5,088 nt of DNA from Lysobacterales bacterium (GTDB lineage: Bacteria > Pseudomonadota > Gammaproteobacteria > Xanthomonadales > SZUA-5): assembly GCA_024710675.1 (NCBI GenBank), contig JANJUH010000442.1:1-5088 (forward strand), in the 5' to 3' direction. Positions 1-4,796 of the stretch are shown one piece after another (within the stretch, counting starts at the first letter, position 1; the number at the start of each line of letters is the position of its first letter). The position numbers and the translations under genes were made by a program. The notes beneath the pieces are model-generated. The model saw nothing but the letters and a program-made list of their open reading frames with translations, made no database searches and was not told where the DNA came from.

Positions 1-524
1 CCGCCGAGTTGCATGGCGTGATGGACAAGATCGACGTCTACACCTCGACGCTCGGCAAGGCGCTCGGCGGCGGCCTCGGAGGCTTCACCACCGGCCGTGC
101 CGAGATCATCGAGATGCTGCGCCAGCGCTCGCGGCCTTACCTGTTCTCGAACACGCTGCCACCGCCGATCGTCGCCGCCAGCCTCAAGGTCTTTGACTTG
201 CTCGACGGCGCCGCCGGGCTGCGCCGGAAGCTCGCCGACAACACCGCCCGCTTCCGCGCTGGCATGACAGCAGCCGGCTTCACGCTGAAGCCCGGCACGC
301 ATCCGATCACCCCGGTGATGCTGGGCGACGCCAAACTCGCCCAGGACTTCGCCGCGCGCCTGCTCGATCACGGCATCTATGTGATCGGCTTCTTCTATCC
401 GGTGGTCCCGAAGGGCCAGGCGCGCATCCGAGTGCAGATCTCCGCTGCGCACGAGACCGCTCACATCGACCAGGCCATCGCGGCCTTCACCGCGGTGGGG
501 CGCGAGTTGGGGGTGCTCGCCTGA
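1..524 (+). CDS. kbl: 2-amino-3-ketobutyrate CoA ligase (glycine C-acetyltransferase), C-terminal part, 5' truncated by window
   Basis: This enzyme is PLP-dependent and cytosolic. It cleaves 2-amino-3-oxobutyrate with CoA to glycine and acetyl-CoA, the second step of threonine breakdown after threonine dehydrogenase. The open frame enters from the window edge (first whole codon at 3) and ends with TGA at 522-524, giving 173 visible residues. The PLP-lysine motif TLGKALGG is present, with Lys at 57-59. Exactly 154 residues follow that lysine, matching the spacing I recall for E. coli Kbl (Lys244 of 398). RQRSRPYLFSN and the late GQARIRVQISAAH segment are typical of Kbl within the alpha-oxoamine synthase family; the Arg at 429-431 corresponds to the substrate-carboxylate Arg368 of E. 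coli. The TTG at 9 is an internal Leu codon, not the start. No tdh gene is visible. BioF and HemA are less likely because of the RQRSRPYLFSN and GQARIR segments. Confidence 0.95.
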   Translation, partial: AELHGVMDKIDVYTSTLGKALGGGLGGFTTGRAEIIEMLRQRSRPYLFSNTLPPPIVAASLKVFDLLDGAAGLRRKLADNTARFRAGMTAAGFTLKPGTHPITPVMLGDAKLAQDFAARLLDHGIYVIGFFYPVVPKGQARIRVQISAAHETAHIDQAIAAFTAVGRELGVLA

Positions 525-537
525 GGGCTGGGCGTCT

Positions 538-600
538 TGTGGGAGCGCGCTTGACGCGCGACTTAGGGCGCAAAGGTCGCGCCACAAGGGCGCTCCCACA
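538..600. repeat. REP-like long imperfect hairpin downstream of kbl
   Basis: The outer arms TGTGGGAGCGC (538-548) and GCGCTCCCACA (590-600) are perfect reverse complements. Inside them CTTG (550-553) pairs with CAAG (585-588), and GCGCGAC (556-562) pairs with GTCGCGC (576-582), leaving a loop of about 13 nt. It begins 13 nt after the kbl stop, so it could stabilise or end the kbl transcript. There is no T-tract, so it is not a classical intrinsic terminator. The layout matches dispersed REP-like elements common in Xanthomonadales and Pseudomonas intergenic DNA, and a relative lies at 3765-3832. Confidence 0.8.
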
Positions 601-669
601 ACAGCGCGCAGCGCTTGGCAAGTTCCGGGCCGTGGAACTCGCTTCAACCCTTTGCGCTGCGGCCGCTGC

Positions 670-738
670 GTGGGTCCGGATTCATCCGGACGCTCTACCC
701 ACGACCAAGCAGAATCGTCGGGATGAATCCCGACCCAC
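670..738. repeat. Composite inverted repeat made of two small palindromes
   Basis: Arm 670-691 and arm 717-738 are reverse complements at 20 of 22 positions. Each arm is also a hairpin on its own: GTCCGGA-TTCA-TCCGGAC (674-691) and GTCGGGA-TGAA-TCCCGAC (717-734). The two mismatches between arms fall at C/G positions that keep each arm's own stem perfectly paired (CCGG in one, CGGG/CCCG in the other). The spacer is 25 nt. The type resembles GTCGGGATGAATCCCGAC repeats that I recall as frequent between genes in Xanthomonadales; the family assignment is from memory. Confidence 0.75.
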
Positions 739-747
739 AACAGCGGA

Positions 748-777
748 GCGCACTCGCCCCAGCCCCTAGCCCCGCTC
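748..777. repeat. C-rich intergenic tract, copy 1
   Basis: The 19-mer GCGCACTCGCCCCAGCCCC starts here and recurs exactly at 3934-3952 in the other long intergenic gap. After it this copy continues TAGCCCCGCTC, where the second copy has further CAGCCCC units. In both gaps the tract lies between a REP-like hairpin and the next gene. Its function is unknown. Confidence 0.7.
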
Positions 778-828
778 TGGCCTCCCCGCCATGCCCCTCA
801 CACGCCCTGCATCCGATCGCCACAGGCC

Positions 829-846
829 GCCCGTATGATTACGGGC
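829..846 (+). promoter_or_regulatory. Palindrome overlapping a possible -10 box upstream of the OsmC-like gene
   Basis: GCCCGTA (829-835) and TACGGGC (840-846) form a perfect 7-bp inverted repeat around TGAT. Within it TATGAT (834-839) matches the sigma-70 -10 consensus at five of six positions. A start of transcription near 846 would give a leader of about 25 nt to the GTG at 872. No convincing -35 box is visible about 17 nt upstream, so the promoter is weakly supported. The symmetry could instead be an operator or another dispersed repeat. Confidence 0.35.
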
Positions 847-871
847 TCCCGTGCTCGTCGGAACAGCAGCC

Positions 872-1324
872 GTGTCCAGCCATCACGCCAAGATCCACTT
901 CCGTCATTCGGCCGGCAGCTATGCCGACAAGTCCTACTCGCGTGACCATGAGCTCCACTTCAAGGGCGGCATTGTCGTGCGCGCATCGTCGGCGACCGGC
1001 TTTGGCGGCAGTGCGGATGCGGTCGATCCCGAGGACGCCTTCACCGGCGCACTGTCGTCCTGCCACATGCTGACCTTCCTGGCGGTCGCCGCCATCAAGG
1101 GTTTCGAGGTCGCCGAGTACGTGGACGAAGCCGTCGGTACGCTGGACAAGAATGTCGATGGCAAGATGGCGATGACGCGCGTGGTACTGCGTCCGCGCGT
1201 GAGCTTCACGGGTCGCCAGCCCAGTGCCGAGGAGTTGGCGATGCTGCACGAGCGCGCTCACAAGGGCTGCTTCATCGCCAATTCGGTGAAGACCGAAGTC
1301 CTCGTCGAGCCAGCGGGGGCCTGA
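872..1324 (+). CDS. OsmC-like organic hydroperoxide reductase
   Basis: A cytosolic thiol peroxidase of the OsmC/Ohr superfamily, expected to reduce organic and lipid hydroperoxides; 150 residues, the usual size. The two redox cysteines of the family are both present: Cys64 in the LSSCHML segment, at the head of the central helix, and Cys133 in HKGCFIANSVKTEV. A glutamate at position 54 (VDPEDAF), ten residues before the first cysteine, matches the conserved Glu of OsmC. The SSCHM and CFIANS forms fit a general OsmC-family protein better than Ohr. I chose GTG at 872 because family members start with a short S-x-H-x-A-type lead, GGAA at 860-863 is a plausible ribosome site, and the possible -10 box at 834 would make the in-frame GTG at 851 almost leaderless. 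It ends 3 nt before the desaturase, suggesting one transcript. It may protect against peroxides of the unsaturated lipids handled by its neighbours; that link is inference. Confidence 0.9.
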   Translation: MSSHHAKIHFRHSAGSYADKSYSRDHELHFKGGIVVRASSATGFGGSADAVDPEDAFTGALSSCHMLTFLAVAAIKGFEVAEYVDEAVGTLDKNVDGKMAMTRVVLRPRVSFTGRQPSAEELAMLHERAHKGCFIANSVKTEVLVEPAGA

Positions 1325-1327
1325 TCG

Positions 1328-2491
1328 ATGAGTGGGCAGGACGAAGCCGCCGATCGGATGGCACTGAAGGCTGCGCAGATCGAGGAGGCGATCGGTGAGA
1401 CGCTCGACGAGGCACGGCGCAAGGTCGGCCGCGCCGCCGAAGAGGCCGGTCGCGGGGTCGAGGAAGCCGTCGGCAATGCCCGCGCCCGGGTCGCAGAGGC
1501 GGCGGCGAGTGTCGAAGGCGCTTTCGACGAGACCGTCGAGCGCACCCGCGGCTTCTGGCGGCGGAGCTGGATTGCCCTCGTGCGCTGGTTCGACACCAGC
1601 GCGCAGGTCGCCGTCGACGGCCCGGCGGCCGATCGCGTCGACTGGCTGCGCGTCATCCCCTTCATCGGCCTGCATGTCGCCTGCATCGGCATCTTCTTCA
1701 CCGGCGTGAGCTGGTTTGCGTTGGCGGTGGCGGCCTTCCTGTACGCGATCCGGATGTTCGCGATCACCGGCTTCTACCATCGCTATTTCTCGCACCGCGC
1801 ATTTCGCACCTCGCGCCCGATGCAGTTCCTGTTCGGCCTGATCGGCGCCAGCAGCGTGCAGCGCGGCCCGCTGTGGTGGGCGGCGCACCATCGCCACCAT
1901 CATCGCCACTCGGACCAGCCCGCCGACCTGCACTCGCCGGTGCAACACGGCTTCTGGAAGAGCCACATGGGCTGGTTCCTGACGCCGCGCGCCTTCGCGA
2001 TCGACCGCCAGGCCATTCCGGATCTCGTGAAGTACCCTGAACTCGAATTCCTCGATCGCTTCGACACCTTCGTGCCAATCGCGCTGGCCGTGTTCCTGTT
2101 CTGGCTCGGTGGCGTGCTGGAGACGCACGCACCGGGGCTCGGCACCAGCGGCCCGCAGCTCCTGTTCTGGGGATTCTTCGTGTCCACCGTGGTGCTCTTC
2201 CACGCCACGGTGACGATCAACTCGCTGTGCCACGTCTGGGGCAAGCGCCGCTACCAGACCCGCGACCAGAGCCGCAACAACTTCTGGCTGGCGCTGATCA
2301 CCTTCGGCGAGGGCTGGCACAACAACCACCACCACTACCCGGGCTCCGCACGCCAGGGCTTCTATTGGTGGGAGATCGACCTGACCTGGTACACGCTGAA
2401 GGCGATGTCCTGGGTCGGCCTGATCTGGGACCTGAAGCCCGTGCCGGCGCGCATCCGCGATGCCGCCGGCGTCGCCGCGCGGCCGCGCTGA
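1328..2491 (+). CDS. Membrane acyl-CoA/acyl-lipid fatty acid desaturase with hendecad-repeat N-terminus
   Basis: An integral-membrane di-iron desaturase, probably of the stearoyl-CoA delta-9 type, that puts a cis double bond into saturated acyl chains using O2 and electrons from a partner not encoded here. All three histidine boxes are present: HRYFSH (151-156), H188-x-x-H191-H192 inside a very His-rich HHRHHHRHSD, and HNNHH (331-335). The NSLCHVWG segment (298-305) carries another usual metal-ligand histidine. Hydrophobic spans lie near 107-148, 248-264 and 276-296. Before the core, residues 1-75 are an Ala/Glu/Arg-rich helical segment with a regular 11-residue period, absent from ordinary bacterial desaturases as I know them. 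The regiospecificity is not readable. ATG at 1328 follows the OsmC stop by 3 nt with GGGGG at 1315-1319 as a weak ribosome site. The stop at 2489-2491 is 1 nt before the next start, so translation is probably coupled. Confidence 0.92.
   Translation: MSGQDEAADRMALKAAQIEEAIGETLDEARRKVGRAAEEAGRGVEEAVGNARARVAEAAASVEGAFDETVERTRGFWRRSWIALVRWFDTSAQVAVDGPAADRVDWLRVIPFIGLHVACIGIFFTGVSWFALAVAAFLYAIRMFAITGFYHRYFSHRAFRTSRPMQFLFGLIGASSVQRGPLWWAAHHRHHHRHSDQPADLHSPVQHGFWKSHMGWFLTPRAFAIDRQAIPDLVKYPELEFLDRFDTFVPIALAVFLFWLGGVLETHAPGLGTSGPQLLFWGFFVSTVVLFHATVTINSLCHVWGKRRYQTRDQSRNNFWLALITFGEGWHNNHHHYPGSARQGFYWWEIDLTWYTLKAMSWVGLIWDLKPVPARIRDAAGVAARPR
1346..1543 (+). other. Six-unit hendecad repeat region in the desaturase N-terminus
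   Basis: Residues 7-72 divide into six units of exactly 11 residues with small or hydrophobic residues at unit positions 1, 5 and 9 (A/M/A, I/I/L, A/V/A, A/V/V, A/V/A, V/F/V). Example units are IEEAIGETLDE and VEGAFDETVER. Position 5 runs Met11, Ile22, Val33, Val44, Val55, Phe66. Charged residues fill most other places. This is the pattern of an 11/3 amphipathic helix, seen in right-handed coiled coils and in lipid-surface helices. The repeat is in the protein; the DNA units are diverged. Confidence 0.7.
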
Positions 2492-2492
2492 G

Positions 2493-3749
2493 ATGCGCAT
2501 CGCGGTCGTCGGCTCCGGCATCGCCGGCCTGGCCAGCGCGTACCTGCTCGGGCGCGCGCACGAAGTCACGGTCTACGAGGCCGCACCCCGCCTCGGCGGC
2601 CACACCCACACCCATGACATCGAACGCTTCGGCCGGCATTACTCGGTGGACACCGGCTTCATTGTCTTCAACCCGGACTACTACCCGCTGCTGTCACGCC
2701 TGTTCGCCGAGCTGGGCGTCGAGTCGCAACCGACGACGATGAGTTTCTCGGTCAAGAACGAAGTGACCGGACTCGAGTACAACGCCACCAACCCCAACCG
2801 ACTGTTCTGCCAGCGCAAGAACCTGCTGAGTCCGCGCTTCTGGGGCATGGTGCGCGACATCCTGCGCTTTTACCGCGAGTCGCCGGCGCTGCTGCAGGAC
2901 CCGGGACCCGGTCCTGCTCTCGGCGAGTACCTCGCCGCCAATGGTTACGGCCGGATGTTCGTCGACGACCACATCGTGCCGATGGCCAGCGCGCTGTGGT
3001 CGAGCCCGAGCGTCGAGATCATGGACTTCCCGACCAAGCACCTCGTGCAGTTCATGGCCAACCACCAGATGCTCGACCCGGGTACGCGCAAACCCTGGCG
3101 CGTGGTCAGGGGCGGCTCCTCGCGCTACCTCGACAAGCTGGTGCCAGCGATCCGTGGTGAAGTGAAGGCCGGCGCGCCGGTCCGCGCGCTCCATCGTGAC
3201 GGGAACGGCGTGCGCCTGGTCCACGACGGCGGCGAGGCGCATTACGACCATGTGGTGCTGGCCTGCCACAGCGACCAGGCGCTGGCCATGCTGGCGCAGC
3301 CCACGGCTGCCGAACGCGAGGTACTCGGAGCGATCCGCTACCAGCGCAACGACACCGTGCTGCACACCGATGCCAGCCTGCTGCCCAAACGCCAGGTCGC
3401 CTGGGCGGCCTGGAACGCGCTGCGCCTCAAGCCCGATCCACGCGCGCCGGACAGCCCGGCCTGCACGGTCAGTTACGGCATGAACCTGCTGCAATCGATC
3501 GACAGCCCCGAGCCCTTCGTCGTCACGCTGAATGCAACCCACCGCATCGATCCGGCCAAGATCATCGCGCGCATGGACTACGCCCACCCGATCTTCGACG
3601 GCCCCGCCGTCGCCGCGCAAAAGCGCTGGGACGAGATCAACGGCCGGGACCGCATCTCCTACGCCGGTGCGTACTGGGGCTGGGGCTTCCACGAGGACGG
3701 CATGCGCAGCGCGGTGCGAGCGGCCGCGGCCTTGGGTGTGGAGTGGTGA
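2493..3749 (+). CDS. COG2907-type FAD-dependent oxidoreductase (amine-oxidase-like fold)
   Basis: A predicted flavoprotein of 418 residues related to the flavin amine oxidase/phytoene desaturase fold. The dinucleotide-binding motif is at the very N-terminus (G7-S-G9-I-A-G12), with Glu29 ending the second strand for the FAD ribose, followed by RLGGHTHTH (33-41). VDTGFIVFN (52-60), GGSSRY (207-212), VVLACHSDQ (254-262) and the C-terminal GAYWGWGFHEDG (392-403), which closes the FAD site, are signatures of the family found beside DUF1365 and cyclopropane synthases. Its exact reaction is not established; oxidation of an acyl chain is a reasonable guess. Plant cyclopropane synthases carry an FAD-oxidase-like domain fused ahead of the methyltransferase, which supports a shared pathway. 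I chose ATG at 2493 over the upstream ATG at 2460 because the Rossmann motif must start at once and the longer form overlaps the desaturase. A 277-nt gap follows. Confidence 0.9.
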   Translation: MRIAVVGSGIAGLASAYLLGRAHEVTVYEAAPRLGGHTHTHDIERFGRHYSVDTGFIVFNPDYYPLLSRLFAELGVESQPTTMSFSVKNEVTGLEYNATNPNRLFCQRKNLLSPRFWGMVRDILRFYRESPALLQDPGPGPALGEYLAANGYGRMFVDDHIVPMASALWSSPSVEIMDFPTKHLVQFMANHQMLDPGTRKPWRVVRGGSSRYLDKLVPAIRGEVKAGAPVRALHRDGNGVRLVHDGGEAHYDHVVLACHSDQALAMLAQPTAAEREVLGAIRYQRNDTVLHTDASLLPKRQVAWAAWNALRLKPDPRAPDSPACTVSYGMNLLQSIDSPEPFVVTLNATHRIDPAKIIARMDYAHPIFDGPAVAAQKRWDEINGRDRISYAGAYWGWGFHEDGMRSAVRAAAALGVEW

Positions 3750-3764
3750 AAGCGGAAGTGCCCT

Positions 3765-3832
3765 CCCGTAGGAGCGCCCTCTGGGCGCGATGGTGGTGCG
3801 GGAGGATCGCGCCCGGAGGGCGCTCCTACGGG
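3765..3832. repeat. REP-like strong hairpin between the FAD oxidoreductase and DUF1365 genes
   Basis: Two 27-nt arms (3765-3791 and 3806-3832) are complementary at 26 positions; the exception, T3782 opposite G3815, can still pair as G-U in RNA. The loop is 14 nt. The core GTAGGAGCGCCC...GGGCGCTCCTAC resembles the element at 538-600 (GTGGGAGCGC...GCGCTCCCAC). It starts 15 nt after the upstream stop. There is no T-tract. Possible roles are protecting the 3' end of the upstream message, reducing read-through into the last two genes, or simply being a mobile REP-type repeat. Confidence 0.85.
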
Positions 3833-3933
3833 GACTTCCAATCCCAGTTGCTCGCGCGGGACGACGCGCCGCGGGGCTGCACAGATCCGATTCAGGCGCT
3901 GGCGCGCTGCTGTCATCCTGGCCAAGCGCCACT

Positions 3934-3970
3934 GCGCACTCGCCCCAGCCCCCAGCCCCCAGCCCCACTC
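3934..3970. repeat. C-rich intergenic tract, copy 2, with quadruplex potential on the - strand
   Basis: The 19-mer GCGCACTCGCCCCAGCCCC is identical to that at 748-766. Here it extends into four C-runs of 4-5 bases (3943-3946, 3949-3953, 3956-3960, 3963-3966), each separated by AG. The - strand therefore has four G-runs with 2-nt CT loops, which fits the usual G-quadruplex pattern. The fold itself is unproven. Confidence 0.7.
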
Positions 3971-4026
3971 TTCGGCGAGTACCCTGGCGCAACACACGGC
4001 GACATCCACCCGCCGCGGCTTCAGCG

Positions 4027-4788
4027 ATGACCGCCAGCGCCATCTACGAGGGCCACGTCCGCCACCGGCGCTTCCGGCCGCATCCGCACGATTTCCGCTA
4101 CCGGATCGCGCAGTTGCTGATCGACCTCGACGAGCTGCCGACGGTGTTCGCGGGGCGCTGGTTCTGGTCGCTGGAGCGCGCGAACCTGGTTTCGTTCAGG
4201 CGTCGTGACTACCTCGGCGATCCGGCGATTCCACTCAAGCAGGCGGTGCTCGATCAAGTCGAAGCGGCCACGGGTACGCGCCCCGCCGGTCCGGTGCGGA
4301 TGCTGGCGCACCTTCGCATGTTCGGGCTCTGCTTCAACCCGGTGGTCTTCTACTACTGCCACGATGCCGACGGGTCGCTCGCGGCGATCGTCGCCGAGAT
4401 CACCAACACGCCCTGGGACGAGCGCCATGCCTATGTGTTGCCGGTGGCGACAGCCGATCATCATGGACAGAGCGGCCGCGTGCTCGGCTGGCGTTTCGAC
4501 AAGAGCTTTCACGTCTCGCCCTTTTTGCCAATGGGCCTGCGCTACGATTGGCGCTTCGACCCGCCGATGGACGCCCTGCGCGTACACATGGACGTTGCCG
4601 ATGCCGATGGCACGCTGTTCGATGCCACCCTGTCAATGCAGAAAAAGGTCATCGATGCGCGCACGCTGTCCCTTTTCCTGCTCCGGCATCCGTTCTCCAC
4701 GCTCGCGGTCGTCCTTCGCATCTACTGGAACGCGGCCTTGATCCGACTCAAACGCAATCCCTTCTATCCTCACCCGAACTCCGACTGA
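4027..4788 (+). CDS. DUF1365 domain protein of the cyclopropane/modified fatty acid gene set
   Basis: A 253-residue protein of the DUF1365 family, which regularly lies between a COG2907 FAD oxidoreductase and a CFA-type methyltransferase. Its molecular role is not established. Family marks seen: the N-terminal SAIYEGHVRHRRFRPHPHDF (4-23), LIDLDELP near 34-41, FNPVVFYYC (103-111), EITNTPWDERHAYVL (124-138), KSFHVSPFLPM (159-169) and a hydrophobic, basic C-terminus ending NPFYPHP. I chose ATG at 4027 because homology begins there; the 79 upstream in-frame residues derive from the repeat region. The ribosome site is weak. The gene ends 8 nt before the next ATG, so the two are probably co-translated. 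I see no signal peptide; the hydrophobic stretch near 215-233 could contact the membrane. Confidence 0.9.
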   Translation: MTASAIYEGHVRHRRFRPHPHDFRYRIAQLLIDLDELPTVFAGRWFWSLERANLVSFRRRDYLGDPAIPLKQAVLDQVEAATGTRPAGPVRMLAHLRMFGLCFNPVVFYYCHDADGSLAAIVAEITNTPWDERHAYVLPVATADHHGQSGRVLGWRFDKSFHVSPFLPMGLRYDWRFDPPMDALRVHMDVADADGTLFDATLSMQKKVIDARTLSLFLLRHPFSTLAVVLRIYWNAALIRLKRNPFYPHPNSD

Positions 4789-4796
4789 GCGTGCCC

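Larger units (their letters stand above)
525..871. other. Intergenic region between kbl and the OsmC-like gene, rich in inverted repeats
   Basis: I see no credible gene in these 347 bases. In order it holds a long REP-like hairpin (538-600), a small inverted repeat AGTTCC/GGAACT with a 7-nt loop (621-639), a composite pair of palindromes (670-738), a C-rich tract (748-777), and a palindrome overlapping a possible -10 box (829-846). Short open frames crossing it run through the repeats, look like no known protein and have arginine/proline-rich shadow composition. Confidence 0.8.
3750..4026. other. Intergenic region inside the lipid cluster
   Basis: This 277-nt gap has no credible gene. It holds a strong REP-like hairpin (3765-3832) and a C-rich tract (3934-3970). 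The frame of the next gene stays open back to 3790 without any protein-like sequence, an effect of high GC. I see no clear promoter before the gene at 4027. Confidence 0.75.

Noticed and set aside
538..600. Intrinsic terminator for kbl
   Set aside because: The hairpin is well placed but has no T-run after the stem and belongs to a dispersed repeat type, so I list it as a repeat only.
801..846. RpoE/ChrR-type (singlet oxygen) promoter upstream of the OsmC-like gene
   Set aside because: The nearby CGATCG is a poor match to the expected TGATCC -35 element and the spacing to any -10 is not convincing.
525..871. CRISPR array or small RNA gene among the repeats
   Set aside because: The repeats are inverted and of unequal type, with no regular direct repeat and spacer pattern and no recognisable RNA family.
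539..1073. Short + strand open frames crossing the kbl-OsmC gap
   Set aside because: They translate hairpins and C-rich tract into Pro/Arg-rich sequence and run into the OsmC gene in another frame.
2460..2492. Upstream ATG for the FAD oxidoreductase
   Set aside because: It would overlap the desaturase end and push the N-terminal GxGxxG motif 11 residues inward; ATG 2493 gives the usual family start.
839..2569. Open frame of 576 codons on the - strand opposite the OsmC and desaturase genes
   Set aside because: Its sequence is a His/Arg/Ala-rich mirror of well-recognised + strand genes, has no family motifs, and arises from third-position GC bias.
3790..4026. Extended N-terminus for the DUF1365 gene starting at 3790
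   Set aside because: The extension is encoded by the repeat region and shows no protein-like conservation; DUF1365 homology starts right after ATG 4027.
2694..4043. Open frame of 449 codons on the - strand opposite the FAD oxidoreductase
   Set aside because: It runs antisense through a clear flavoprotein gene and through the REP-like hairpin, with no recognisable domain.
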